Shown here in pieces: positions 9,258 to 19,095 of a stretch of 58,836 nucleotides of DNA. The stretch spans positions 1 to 58,836 of the forward strand of contig JALOBY010000009.1 in NCBI GenBank assembly GCA_023228045.1, given 5' to 3'. A program made the translations under genes and the position numbers. This DNA is from Endomicrobiales bacterium (GTDB lineage Bacteria; Elusimicrobiota; Endomicrobiia; Endomicrobiales; JALOBY01). Numbering within the stretch: the first letter of the stretch is position 1; every line of letters begins with the position of its first letter. The notes beneath the pieces are model-generated. The model did not search any database and was not told where the DNA came from. It saw only the letters and a program-made list of their open reading frames with translations.

Positions 9258-10466
9258 ATGCCAGTTGAACTATTTATAGCGATTCGTTACTTAAAAGCAA
9301 AAAGAAAGGGTTTTTACGCCATTATAACCACATTCATAGCGGTTGGGGGTGTTGCCCTTGGTGTTGCCGCGCTAATTATTACTCTTTCGGTTATGAGCGG
9401 CTTTCACGCTGATATAAAAGAAAAAATTCTTGGCTTACAACCACATATAATGATAACTTCATTTGACCAAAGTCCGCTTTATAATCCGCAAGATACAATG
9501 AATAAAATAAAAAGTTTTAAAGGTGTGCAAGGTGTTGCTCCATTTATTTTTGGGCAGGCTATTTTAAGAAGCAGGTTTGCAACTTCCGGCGCTGTTATAA
9601 AAGGTATTAATTGGGATAGTGAAAATACAATAGCAAAACTTTCAAAAAAAATTATTAAACCCGCAAGTGGAATTAGTATAATAGAAGATAATGGCGCTAT
9701 ACTTGGCAGCGAGCTTTCAAAAAACCTGGGTGTTTCTATTGGTGATAGTGTTGTTGCTATGGCCCCCGGAGAGCTTGGCTTTATGCCTCGCGTGGAAAAA
9801 TTAAAAGTTTGCGCAATTATGCATTCAGGTATGTATGAATATGATTCAAATCTTTTTTATACCAATATCGCATCTGCCGGCCGCTTGTTTGGTGTTGGCG
9901 AAAATGCAGTTTCCGGTATTAGTGTGACATTATCAAACATAGGAAATAGTGCGGTTTTTTCAAAACTTTTAAGGGGTTCTTTGGGGCCTGCTTTTGCAGT
10001 GCGCTCATGGCAGGATTTAAACAGAAATTTATTCTCAGCATTAGAGTTAGAAAAAATAATGATGTTTATAATTCTTACCCTTATTGTATTGGTTGCGGCA
10101 TTTAACACGGTTTCAAATTTACTGCTCTTAACTATGGAAAAATCAAAAGAAATAGGTATGCTGTGCGCTTTGGGTTTCAAAAGGGGAGCAATTGGCAGAA
10201 TATTTTTTATTGAAGGTGTTATAATTGGTTCGCTTGGCACAGGTATTGGTTTAACAGTTGGAATTGGATTAAGTTTGTTGTTAAAAAAATATCAGTTTAT
10301 ACATTTGCCGGCTGAGGTTTATTATATAGATAAGCTTCCTGTTAAAATTGTTCCCGGCGATATAGCTCTTGTGGCTATTTGTGCATTTATTATTTCGGCT
10401 TTTGCAGCGCTTTACCCGGCTATAAAGGCATCTAAGTTAGACCCTATAGAGGCAATTAGATATTAA
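9258..10466 (+). CDS. lolE: Lipoprotein-releasing permease, LolC/LolE type
   Basis: This is the inner-membrane subunit of the ABC exporter that detaches lipoproteins for delivery to the outer membrane. It has one hydrophobic segment near residues 20-45, a large periplasmic region, and three C-terminal segments ending in LYPAIKASKLDPIEAIRY, the typical FtsX/LolE tail. Length is 402. Only one permease gene is present next to lolD, so the transporter is probably a homodimer of this subunit (LolFD- or ancestral-like) rather than a LolC+LolE heterodimer. LolC and LolE cannot be told apart here. Confidence 0.88.
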   Translation: MPVELFIAIRYLKAKRKGFYAIITTFIAVGGVALGVAALIITLSVMSGFHADIKEKILGLQPHIMITSFDQSPLYNPQDTMNKIKSFKGVQGVAPFIFGQAILRSRFATSGAVIKGINWDSENTIAKLSKKIIKPASGISIIEDNGAILGSELSKNLGVSIGDSVVAMAPGELGFMPRVEKLKVCAIMHSGMYEYDSNLFYTNIASAGRLFGVGENAVSGISVTLSNIGNSAVFSKLLRGSLGPAFAVRSWQDLNRNLFSALELEKIMMFIILTLIVLVAAFNTVSNLLLLTMEKSKEIGMLCALGFKRGAIGRIFFIEGVIIGSLGTGIGLTVGIGLSLLLKKYQFIHLPAEVYYIDKLPVKIVPGDIALVAICAFIISAFAALYPAIKASKLDPIEAIRY

Positions 10467-10467
10467 T

Positions 10468-11148
10468 ATGAACATTGTTCTTGAAAATATATCAAAAGAA
10501 TATAATACTGGTTTTAGCCAAAATGTAATTGCATTAAAAAATGTTAGTTTAGTGCTGAATTCTGGTGATGCTGTATCGGTAATAGGGCCATCAGGCGCGG
10601 GTAAAAGCACTCTATTGCATATAATTGGCCTTATGGATACTCCATCAAGTGGCAATGTTGTTTTTGATGGTGTAAATGCAAGTGCAATGAGTAGTGCGCA
10701 AAAAGCATCTATACGAAAGAGCAAATTAGGTTTTCTTTTTCAATTTCACCATCTGCTTCCTGAGTTTACTGTACTTGAAAACATACTTTTGCCATCTTGG
10801 GAAACCAGAGCAGAAAAATTATCAACAGCGATAAATCTTTTAAAAGTTTTAGGAATAGAAAATAGAAGCCAGCATTTACCATCGCAGCTTTCAGGCGGGG
10901 AAGCCCAACGGGCGGCACTTGCAAGGGCACTAATAAACTCGCCAGATATAATATTGGCTGATGAGCCAACCGGTAATCTTGACAGAGAAACAGGTGTTTT
11001 AGTTGAAAATTTATTGTTTTCGCTATGTGAAGAAAAAAAAATATCGTTGGTACTTGTAACACACAATGAGGAAATAGCGCAGCGCACAAAACATACATTT
11101 CAAATGCGCGATGGAAAAATTGAAAATGTTAGGCAAAATATAAATTGA
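10468..11148 (+). CDS. lolD: Lipoprotein-releasing ABC ATPase LolD
   Basis: This is the ATPase subunit of the Lol exporter. It shows Walker A GPSGAGKST, Q-loop region FLFQFHHLLPEFT, ABC signature LSGGEAQRAALARAL, Walker B IILADEPTGNLD and switch His in LVLVTHNEE. The 226-residue length and the FHHLLPEFTVLEN stretch are typical of LolD as opposed to FtsE. It starts two bases after the permease stop and so forms an operon with it. Confidence 0.93.
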   Translation: MNIVLENISKEYNTGFSQNVIALKNVSLVLNSGDAVSVIGPSGAGKSTLLHIIGLMDTPSSGNVVFDGVNASAMSSAQKASIRKSKLGFLFQFHHLLPEFTVLENILLPSWETRAEKLSTAINLLKVLGIENRSQHLPSQLSGGEAQRAALARALINSPDIILADEPTGNLDRETGVLVENLLFSLCEEKKISLVLVTHNEEIAQRTKHTFQMRDGKIENVRQNIN

Positions 11149-11168
11149 TTAAGTTAAGGAGTTAATAA

Positions 11169-12047
11169 ATGAAGATTTATCTTGATGGTAAGTTGCTTGA
11201 AAAAGAAGACGCAAAGGTTTCAGTATTTGATCATGGTTTGCTTTATGGTGATGGAGTATTTGAAGGTATTCGCGCTTATAATGGCAGGGTTTTCCGTCTG
11301 CGTGAGCATTTAGACCGCCTTTATAGCTCAGCGCATGTTATTAATTTGGTTATTGAAATGACTAAGGTCGGAATGGAAAATGCCATTCTTGATACATTGC
11401 GCGCCAATAAGTTAAAAGACGCTTATATTAGAGTGGTTGTTACAAGAGGTGTTGGCGATTTAGGGTTAGACCCTCGCAAATGTTCTCGTCCTACAATATT
11501 TATTATTGCCGATAAAATTAGACTTTATCCCGAAGAGTTTTATACAAATGGTCTAGATATTGTAACTGTTTCTACCAGAAGAAACATTCCTGATTCGCTT
11601 AACCCGTGCATAAAATCCTTAAATTATTTAAACAACATAATGGCCAAAATGCAGGCAAACCTTGCTGGTGTGGAAGAAGCAATTATGCTCGATTCCAACG
11701 GTTATGTGGCAGAGTGTACAGGTGATAATATTTTCATTGTAAAAAACAATGTTTTGTTTACTCCGCCGTCTTGGGTAGGGGCTCTTGAGGGGATAACGCG
11801 TGGTGCCGTTATAGAGCTTGCTCGTAACAAATTAAAACTTACTGTTCGTGAAGATGTATTTACAACTTACCATGTTTACACTGCAGATGAATGTTTTCTT
11901 ACAGGTACAGGGGCAGAGATAATACCTGTTGTTAAGGTAGATGCTCGCGTAATCAATAATGGTAAACCAGGAAAACTTACACTTAAACTTATAAAAGAAT
12001 TTAGGGAACTTACTAGCCTTACAGGTGTTCCAATTTATGAAAGATAG
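11169..12047 (+). CDS. ilvE: Branched-chain amino acid aminotransferase (class IV)
   Basis: This is a PLP-dependent fold-type IV transaminase that interconverts Leu, Ile and Val with their keto acids. Diagnostic segments are the N-terminal VFDHGLLYGDGVFEGIRAY, the PLP-lysine region CIKSLNYLNNI, the EAIMLDSNGYVAECTGDNIF stretch and FLTGTGAEIIPV near the C-terminus. Length 292 fits. AAGGAG sits eight bases before ATG. D-amino-acid transaminase and ADC lyase are close relatives, but the GVFEGIRAY start favours IlvE. It is not a DegT-type sugar aminotransferase, so it does not supply a GnnB for the lipid A genes downstream. Confidence 0.88.
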   Translation: MKIYLDGKLLEKEDAKVSVFDHGLLYGDGVFEGIRAYNGRVFRLREHLDRLYSSAHVINLVIEMTKVGMENAILDTLRANKLKDAYIRVVVTRGVGDLGLDPRKCSRPTIFIIADKIRLYPEEFYTNGLDIVTVSTRRNIPDSLNPCIKSLNYLNNIMAKMQANLAGVEEAIMLDSNGYVAECTGDNIFIVKNNVLFTPPSWVGALEGITRGAVIELARNKLKLTVREDVFTTYHVYTADECFLTGTGAEIIPVVKVDARVINNGKPGKLTLKLIKEFRELTSLTGVPIYER

Positions 12048-12090
12048 TGTGTTTAAACCCTATTGCAAAATATGGGTTGAAATGTGACAA

Positions 12091-15000
12091 ATGCGAAAAA
12101 AAACTCTATTTTTACTTTTATTATTGCCATTAGTTTTGGCAATTATATTGTTTTTAGCCATTCGGCTAAAGTTTATTGAAGTACCTGTAACTTATGCTTT
12201 AGAGAATTATCTTGGCAATAGTGTAAAAATATCAAGTGTTGAATATAAACCACTTAATCGCCTTTCAATAAATGATTTGCAAGTTGGTAATTTTTTCAGT
12301 TGCAAAAAAGTTTATCTATTTTTAAACCCAATTAAGCTTATCTTTTCAAAAGATAAGCTCTCCGCAATTGCCTTTATTCACCTAAGCTCTCCACAGTTAA
12401 ACTACACTCCTGAGTTTGATGCGTTGGTTAAAAAACTCAGCTCTTCAAAAGTGCAAAATAATAATATGGCAGATATTTCGCTTTCTTTTGAAGATGGTTC
12501 GGTGCTTTATCGCGGTACACAAATAAAAAATCTTAAAGGTAAATTGTATTTAAAACAACAAGAGATAAGCGCAAAGCTTTCTTTAGATATTAAAGGTTTC
12601 TCTATTAATGCCAACTTTTTAAAAGCGGCTCAAAATACATTTGATTTAGATATTCAGGCGAAAAGTGATAATGCTTCTGTGCTTTTGGCCTCTCATGGTG
12701 AGGTTACGAAAGATGGGCTAAATGCCCGGCTAAATTTACCGCTCATAAAAATATCTGATTTTGAGTTAAAAGACTCATCTGGAATGTTTGTGTTTTCAAA
12801 TTCCAATGGATTAAGTTTTAACCTTATTTCTGCAAGTTCAATGAGTATGAACCTTTCAGGTGAGAACATTAAAAACTTAAACTTAATTTTTTTTCTCAAC
12901 TTAGCTGGTCTAAATACTCAATCGTCCGGCAAAGTAGATTTTGCAGGATGGATAAAAGATGGTGTATTTACTTTTGATGGCAGTACAAAAGATGTTCGTA
13001 TCAATAAAGCTCATATATCAGACTTGGTTTGCCGTATAGAAAGTGGCAAAAATGGCAATATAGCGCAATGTAATATTAGTGTTCCTGACAAAAAACTAAC
13101 TTTTATATCTGAATTATCTACATCGGCATATTTTTCAGCCCGACTAATCAACAATGGCAAACTTTCCGCAGATGTAATTTCTACTACTGGGGTGGTAAAT
13201 TTTAATATTTACGATATCAATTTATCTGCTTTACCGTTATATTTTGATGGCTACGAAAATCCATGTGGCGTTTTGGTTGCAAGTGGCAGTTATAGCGCGG
13301 GAAATGGCTTCGTTTACGGGTTGCTTAATAGTGCTTCGGTTAATGCATCAGAGCCGCTTTCGTTTAATTTTAGCTCAATAAAAAACGCAAACACAATTTT
13401 ATTCTCATTGCTTAGCGCAAATAATGAACTTGCATTCAATTATTCACATAATGCAAATGGGGATATTTATAATGGTAAGTTTAAAAAAATTAGCATTAAA
13501 AAGTTATTGCCTATCTTCGTTAAAAGCTTAAGTAATTTAAGCGGCTATTTAAGTGGCAGTTTCGAATGTGAGCAAGATAAGGCAAAAGCTCAGTTATATG
13601 TTGGAGGTTTAAACACAGCTTCCAGTGGTTTTGATAGTGCCAAAATACTTGCGGAAATTAACCATAAAGAACTTGATGTTAAAGAACTTGCGCTTAGTTT
13701 AAATAATAAAAAAGTATTAGAAATGAATTTCGCGGCAAATTTAAAGAAAAAAAAGGAAAACTTTAACCTTGTTTCAAAAATAAGTGGTTTTAAAATAAAC
13801 AACTTTGTTTTAAACACAAAACTTGCCACAAAAGGTAATTTAGATATTGATGCAAAAACTTTCAGAGGGAGTGTTTTGGCTAAAGATTTGTTATTAAATG
13901 GTTTTAAGAAAACTGAATTTAAGTCGGAAATTGTACTTTCAACTGCCGCGCTTAAGCTAAATGATTTTTTATTCAAGGGTTATGCTAGAGGGTCATTTAA
14001 GTATGATTTAATAGAAAATAAAGTAGAGGCAAATACACAATTTACTTTCTTACCGCTTAATTTGCTGCAAAAAGATTTGCAGGGCGCTTTAAGTGGCACC
14101 GCTTCAGTTTTTGGGTCTGTTAAAAATCCGATAGTTTCTGCTAAATTTCAAACGGTTTCTGCGCGGTATAAAAACCTTTCTTATGCAAGCTCTGGTTTGG
14201 CAAACTACCAAAACGGTGTTTTGTTTTTGAAAGATGCGAAATTAACTGCTAAAGATACCCAATTAAATTTTTCAGGGAGTTTTAGCAAAGATATTAACTT
14301 AGATGCTTGGTTTAATTTATCTTCAATTAGTGCTCTTAGGTCTATTGGTCTATATATTCCAAGTGATTGCAATGGGAAATTTAATGGTGAATTGAAAGTA
14401 GAAGGTTCCACAAGCTCATATATGTTATCGGGCAATCTATACGGCAAAGATGTTGCTTTTGGAAAAATAAAGCTTAATGAGTTAAACTCTGAATTTAAGT
14501 TTAACAAAGGCGTTCTTTATATAGATGCTTTATTGGCAAAAATTGCCGACAGTGAGTTTTCATTGTTGGAAGGGTCAAAATACAATATAAATACAGGTAA
14601 AATCAATATAGTTTCAAAGCTAAATAATTTGCACTTAGGACCAATAGATTTGTTTGGCAATATGGTGGTTGATGGTGCTTTGGTTGTAAAAAGCTCAAAA
14701 CCTGTTGAATTTGTTGGCAGTGTCAGCACGAAAGATTTATGGTTAAACCAGTGTAAGCTTGAAAACTCAAAATTTGCCTTTAATTTGCAAAATAACAAAG
14801 TGCGTTTTAGTGAGGTTGCAAACTCACCTTTGAACATTGACGGGTCAATAGATTTTTCTATACCTGAAAGTTATGCCTTCAAAGCACTCTCAATATCTTG
14901 GAATAAGCAAAAATATGCTTCGCTTAACGGAATATTTTCTCTAAAGAATAGGTCTGAAATTGCGTTGAGTATGCGTTCTGTTGATGCAGAAGCTATCTCG

Positions 15001-16719
15001 GAATTGTTTAACTCTCCATTGCGTTTTAGTGGTTTGCTGGATACAAATATATTATTTAATGGGACATTAGAAAAACCAACGCTTGAGGGCAGTATAAATC
15101 TTTTTAATGGTGTGGTTGCCGCGATCCCTGCAGATAACTTCAATATTCAATTTGGTGTAAAAAATTCTATTTTAACAATCAGCAGTGTGAGGTTAATAAA
15201 GAAAGACGATTACATTGTTTCAGGTGGAGGCAGCGGCCCATTTTCCTTTACAAAAAGCGGTTACGAAAAGTTAAAGAATGAACCACTAAATTTTTCGTTA
15301 GGTATAGAAAATGGACGGCTTTCAATTTTAAAAGGGCTTAGCTATAAAATAAAAGAAGCCGATGGTAATTTAGATTTTAATGTCTCTCTTAGTGGTACAA
15401 TCAATAATCCTGTGCTTAGTGGTATTTTATCTATTAGCGACGGTAAAGTTGCATTAAGTGAGTATGTTAAAGAGTTTAAAGATGTAAATGTTGAGTGCAC
15501 GCTTTCAAATAATGAAGTATTAGTTAAAAATTTCTCTGCAAAAGCAGGTGAAGCCAAGTTGCGCATAGATGGAAAAATGTTGTTAAAAGATTTATTGCCA
15601 AATAGTTTTAATTTTGTTGTTTATACTGAGGGTAAAAAGGGTTTGCCTGTCTCTATTCCACAACTTCCTATACCTACACCATTAATAAAAAAAGATGGAT
15701 GGAATGTTTTATCATCTCTTTCTAAAGGGGAACCAAGATTTAAAGTTTCTTTTTCAGGAACACTCGAGGCGCAGGAACTTAGCGGCTGGGTTGAGCTTGA
15801 AAATACAAACTTCACATATCCTTCCATATTAAAAAACACAGGTGGGCGAAGTGATGATTTGGATTTAATTAAAAATTTAACATGGAATTTAGATTTAAAA
15901 GCAGGAAAAAACACATGGTACGAAAATGAATTTGTAACTGTAAATGCAAAAGGCGCTTTGCATTTAAGTGGAAAGGACGCAAAACCTGTTACAAATGGTA
16001 CTCTTGAGGCAATAAGGGGTGAAATTGTTTATTTGGGCAATGAGTTTAAAATAAGGCGCGCTCGTTTGGTAGTTGTAAATGACAAAGTATTTTTAGAGGG
16101 TGATGCTGATACAGAAATAACTTTGCCTTCAACAGGAGAAAGCTCCGTAGTTCAACTGTTTATTGATTATAATAATATTGATAGTATTAAACCTCGTTTT
16201 GTTTCAGTAAGTGACCCAACACTCACTTCTGAAAAGGCCCTTGCGCTTGCTACAGGCGTTGACCCGGATAAATTCACAATAGAAGATAGGGACTTCTTTA
16301 TGCGCCAACAGCTCTTACGCATTTTTGATTCAACTCTTGCAACGCCGCTTGCAAAAAAACTTTTGCGCAAAACTGGTCTTGTAGATAGTTTTTCTGCTAA
16401 ATATGACCCAACCAAAAAACAGACTCAAATACAAACACCTGGTAACCCGAGTATTCCAGAGTTGCTTTCAGGCACAAAATACTCTTTGGAAAAGTATCTC
16501 TCAGACAAGGTTCTTTTAGGATATTCTGTCACTTTTGACCAGGCGCAGAGTAAATTAGACCTCCGCCACGAACTTGATTTTTCATACCAATGGGTTAATA
16601 ATATTTTTATAAAAGGTGTATACGAGCTCGGTAATAATAATCAACTTTCTCCAAAAGATAAAAGAATAACAGTTGAACAGCAGTGGCGTTTTGGCTGGCC
16701 AAAGAAAAAAAGTAATTAA
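12091..16719 (+). CDS. tamB: TamB-like inter-membrane translocation/lipid transport protein
   Basis: This very large (1542-residue) protein has one N-terminal transmembrane anchor (residues 6-26). A long repetitive beta-rich body follows, and a C-terminal DUF490/TamB domain (about 1200-1542) contains the LEAIRGEIVYLGNEFKIRRA and LTSEKALALATG stretches. Family members span the periplasm as a hydrophobic beta-groove and work with an Omp85 protein in outer-membrane assembly or phospholipid transport. The bamA gene follows directly. Composition is rich in Ser, Asn and Lys. The region just before the ATG contains an AACCC/GGGTT inverted repeat (12056-12078). Confidence 0.9.
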   Translation: MRKKTLFLLLLLPLVLAIILFLAIRLKFIEVPVTYALENYLGNSVKISSVEYKPLNRLSINDLQVGNFFSCKKVYLFLNPIKLIFSKDKLSAIAFIHLSSPQLNYTPEFDALVKKLSSSKVQNNNMADISLSFEDGSVLYRGTQIKNLKGKLYLKQQEISAKLSLDIKGFSINANFLKAAQNTFDLDIQAKSDNASVLLASHGEVTKDGLNARLNLPLIKISDFELKDSSGMFVFSNSNGLSFNLISASSMSMNLSGENIKNLNLIFFLNLAGLNTQSSGKVDFAGWIKDGVFTFDGSTKDVRINKAHISDLVCRIESGKNGNIAQCNISVPDKKLTFISELSTSAYFSARLINNGKLSADVISTTGVVNFNIYDINLSALPLYFDGYENPCGVLVASGSYSAGNGFVYGLLNSASVNASEPLSFNFSSIKNANTILFSLLSANNELAFNYSHNANGDIYNGKFKKISIKKLLPIFVKSLSNLSGYLSGSFECEQDKAKAQLYVGGLNTASSGFDSAKILAEINHKELDVKELALSLNNKKVLEMNFAANLKKKKENFNLVSKISGFKINNFVLNTKLATKGNLDIDAKTFRGSVLAKDLLLNGFKKTEFKSEIVLSTAALKLNDFLFKGYARGSFKYDLIENKVEANTQFTFLPLNLLQKDLQGALSGTASVFGSVKNPIVSAKFQTVSARYKNLSYASSGLANYQNGVLFLKDAKLTAKDTQLNFSGSFSKDINLDAWFNLSSISALRSIGLYIPSDCNGKFNGELKVEGSTSSYMLSGNLYGKDVAFGKIKLNELNSEFKFNKGVLYIDALLAKIADSEFSLLEGSKYNINTGKINIVSKLNNLHLGPIDLFGNMVVDGALVVKSSKPVEFVGSVSTKDLWLNQCKLENSKFAFNLQNNKVRFSEVANSPLNIDGSIDFSIPESYAFKALSISWNKQKYASLNGIFSLKNRSEIALSMRSVDAEAISELFNSPLRFSGLLDTNILFNGTLEKPTLEGSINLFNGVVAAIPADNFNIQFGVKNSILTISSVRLIKKDDYIVSGGGSGPFSFTKSGYEKLKNEPLNFSLGIENGRLSILKGLSYKIKEADGNLDFNVSLSGTINNPVLSGILSISDGKVALSEYVKEFKDVNVECTLSNNEVLVKNFSAKAGEAKLRIDGKMLLKDLLPNSFNFVVYTEGKKGLPVSIPQLPIPTPLIKKDGWNVLSSLSKGEPRFKVSFSGTLEAQELSGWVELENTNFTYPSILKNTGGRSDDLDLIKNLTWNLDLKAGKNTWYENEFVTVNAKGALHLSGKDAKPVTNGTLEAIRGEIVYLGNEFKIRRARLVVVNDKVFLEGDADTEITLPSTGESSVVQLFIDYNNIDSIKPRFVSVSDPTLTSEKALALATGVDPDKFTIEDRDFFMRQQLLRIFDSTLATPLAKKLLRKTGLVDSFSAKYDPTKKQTQIQTPGNPSIPELLSGTKYSLEKYLSDKVLLGYSVTFDQAQSKLDLRHELDFSYQWVNNIFIKGVYELGNNNQLSPKDKRITVEQQWRFGWPKKKSN

Positions 16720-16751
16720 ACGAAACTTAAGTTCTGTTTTTTTTGTCAAAG

Positions 16752-16784
16752 CAACAAGGTAAACAATCCCTGTTTGCCTTGTTG
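16752..16784 (+). terminator. Long hairpin between tamB and bamA
   Basis: Arms of 14 bases (16752-16765 and 16771-16784) pair with a single G-T wobble around a 5-base loop ATCCC. No T-run follows on this strand, but an eight-T run precedes it (on the other strand a poly-A/T-rich exit). It may terminate tamB transcripts or act as an attenuator or RNA-processing site before bamA. Confidence 0.5.
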
Positions 16785-16792
16785 TTAAATAA

Positions 16793-16822
16793 TTGCCTTA
16801 ATAGGCAATAAAAAGGTACAAT
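16793..16822 (+). promoter_or_regulatory. Candidate bamA promoter
   Basis: TTGCCT (16793-16798), an 18-base spacer and TACAAT (16817-16822) lie just before the bamA start. The TTGCCT/AGGCAA sequence is itself a small inverted repeat around the -35. Transcription would begin at about the first ATG, which would leave little or no leader, so this call is weak. Confidence 0.3.
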
Positions 16823-16830
16823 TACTCATT

Positions 16831-19095
16831 ATGAAAATTATGAAACTGGTCATTACAGCGGTGTTTGTGGTATTAGTTAGCTCAACCTTTGTTATTGCAA
16901 AAGATGATTTGAATCAACTTAAAATTACTTCTGTTGACATAACAGGTACAATTAACACAAAAGCTAAAAGTTTGAAAGGTGAACTGAAATCCAAGGTTGG
17001 CAGGGTTTTATCACAAGACGATGCAACGCAAGATGTACAAACGCTACTTGGGTCTGGGAGTTTTGAGTCGGCTGAAGTAAGCATTGATACCGAAACTAGC
17101 AGAGTTGTTTTTACAGTTAAAGAAAAGCCTTTTTTACAAAAAATTGTTATAAAAGGTAACAAAAAAGTATCAACCGGCAAAATTAAAGAAGAGATAACCA
17201 TCAAAGAAAAGGAATACTTTGACGCATCTTTTTTAGAAGAGTCAAAGAGTAAAATATTAAAGCTATATTATGAAAAAGGTTATGCCGATGTTAAACTTGA
17301 AGTTTACCAGGCAACAGATGAAAAAACAAATAAACTTACAGTAACATTTCTTCTTACAGAGGGAAACCAAATACTAATAGGTGATGTGAAGCTGGAAGGA
17401 GTAAGGGTATATAAAGAAAAAAAGTTGCTAGGACTAATGAAAACGAAGAAAAAAAAGGTTTATAACATTGACACATTATTAGAAGACACTGCACAGATAA
17501 CAAGTTTTTATAGAAACAATGGATACACACAGGCATCTGTAGGCGATCCATATATAACCTACAACTCTTCTCGCACGGCAATGTTCATCTCGCTTAAAGT
17601 AAGCGAAGGTATGCGTTATAAAGTTGGAGATATAACTTTTAGTGGTAACAATATGATTTCTACCGATGAGTTGAAAAAGTCAGTGACTTTAAAAAACGGG
17701 GAGATATACAAGGAAGAAAAATTTCAAGAAAGCCGTGGCGCAATAATGGAAATATATTCTGATAAGGGTTATTTACACTCTTTAATAAAACCAAATTTTA
17801 TACCAGATGAAGAGACAGGTCGTATGAATATATCTTTTGATATTGAAGAAGGGGATGTTGTTTATCTTGGTAGAATTTATGTGGATGGCCTTACTCAAAC
17901 GAAAGAAATTGTAATTTCTCGCGAGATGTTGCTAAAAGAGGGTGATGTTTTATCTGCATCAAAGGTAAGGCGTAGTGTTGAAAAAATTTACAATTTAGGT
18001 TTTATTGATTCAGTTGAGCCTGAAATTCAGCCTACAGAAAAACCAGATGTTATGGATTTATCACTTAATGTTGCTGAAGGCCGGCCAGGTATGCTTTCGG
18101 CAGGTGCCGGATATTCTTCAATTGATCAATTTGTAGGTACATTTCAGGTACAACATATGAACCTTTTGGGCAGGGCACAAAAACTTAATCTTTTATGGGA
18201 GTTTGGAGCAACGAAACAAAACTATGAAATCAGCTGGACAGAACCATGGTTTTTAAATAAACCAATGAGTTTGGGTCTTAGTATATTTAATACAGATAGG
18301 TTGCTCCCTTATGGAACTCTTACCGGTGCATACAGAGAAGGCAGAAAGGGTGGAAGCGTTGGTTTAGGACCGCGCTTAAATGACTATTTGGGTCTTCTAT
18401 TCACTTATACTTACGAGGATGTTTCGGTTTTTGATGTAGACTCATCTATACTTGCTTCTGTAGCGCCAACGCGCGATATAACATCAAGTTTGACATCTCA
18501 AGTTAGCTATGACACCAGAGATAATTATTTTGATGCATCCAGAGGTTCAAGAAATTCATTATCTGTTCAGCTTGCAGGTGGTCCATTGGGTGGAAGTGTT
18601 AACTTTATAAAACCTACAATTAAAAGTTCATGGTTCTTCCCTACTTTTTGGAAGTTTGTTTTATCATTTAACGGAACTGTGTCTCTTGTAGAAAACTTTA
18701 GCCCCTCATTAGATGTGCCTATATATGAGCGTTTTTACATTGGTGGTGCCGATTCGGTGCGTGGTTATCAATACAGAACTGAAATTGGTCCGACCAATGG
18801 CGGCAAGTTATTATCGGCGTTTAATGTTGAATATAAGTTCCCGATTGTACAGGAAAAAAAGAAAACAATGCTTCAGGGAGTATTTTTTGCGGATATGGGC
18901 GGCTGTTGGGACAATCCGGGAGACTTTACCTTTAATATCGGCAGTGGTAATTTTGATATGAAAACCGGCGTTGGTTTTGGAATTCGTTTTACAACACCGG
19001 TATTTCCTCTTCGTCTTGACTGGGGTTACGGCTTAAACCATAAAACCGGTGAAGAGGTAAGCCAGTTTTACTTTACAATTGGAAATATTTTTTAA
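16831..19095 (+). CDS. bamA: Outer-membrane assembly factor BamA (Omp85)
   Basis: BamA inserts beta-barrel proteins into the outer membrane. The 754-residue precursor has a signal peptide (residues 1-23, ending before KDDLNQ) and a series of POTRA domains to about residue 415. These carry repeated 'GN..' turns such as IKGNKKVSTGKIKEEI and FSGNNMISTDELKKSV. A 16-stranded barrel follows, with the conserved loop-6 motif VRGYQYR in GGADSVRGYQYRTE. The C-terminal residue is phenylalanine in TIGNIF, the classical barrel signal. A second in-frame ATG at 16840 is an alternative start. The stop overlaps the skp start as TAATG, so the two are translationally coupled. Confidence 0.96.
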   Translation: MKIMKLVITAVFVVLVSSTFVIAKDDLNQLKITSVDITGTINTKAKSLKGELKSKVGRVLSQDDATQDVQTLLGSGSFESAEVSIDTETSRVVFTVKEKPFLQKIVIKGNKKVSTGKIKEEITIKEKEYFDASFLEESKSKILKLYYEKGYADVKLEVYQATDEKTNKLTVTFLLTEGNQILIGDVKLEGVRVYKEKKLLGLMKTKKKKVYNIDTLLEDTAQITSFYRNNGYTQASVGDPYITYNSSRTAMFISLKVSEGMRYKVGDITFSGNNMISTDELKKSVTLKNGEIYKEEKFQESRGAIMEIYSDKGYLHSLIKPNFIPDEETGRMNISFDIEEGDVVYLGRIYVDGLTQTKEIVISREMLLKEGDVLSASKVRRSVEKIYNLGFIDSVEPEIQPTEKPDVMDLSLNVAEGRPGMLSAGAGYSSIDQFVGTFQVQHMNLLGRAQKLNLLWEFGATKQNYEISWTEPWFLNKPMSLGLSIFNTDRLLPYGTLTGAYREGRKGGSVGLGPRLNDYLGLLFTYTYEDVSVFDVDSSILASVAPTRDITSSLTSQVSYDTRDNYFDASRGSRNSLSVQLAGGPLGGSVNFIKPTIKSSWFFPTFWKFVLSFNGTVSLVENFSPSLDVPIYERFYIGGADSVRGYQYRTEIGPTNGGKLLSAFNVEYKFPIVQEKKKTMLQGVFFADMGGCWDNPGDFTFNIGSGNFDMKTGVGFGIRFTTPVFPLRLDWGYGLNHKTGEEVSQFYFTIGNIF

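Noticed and set aside
11169..12047. The aminotransferase gene as GnnB for a 3-amino lipid A
   Set aside because: It is a fold-type IV IlvE-like enzyme, whereas GnnB is a DegT/DnrJ-type enzyme, and its motifs fit branched-chain substrates.
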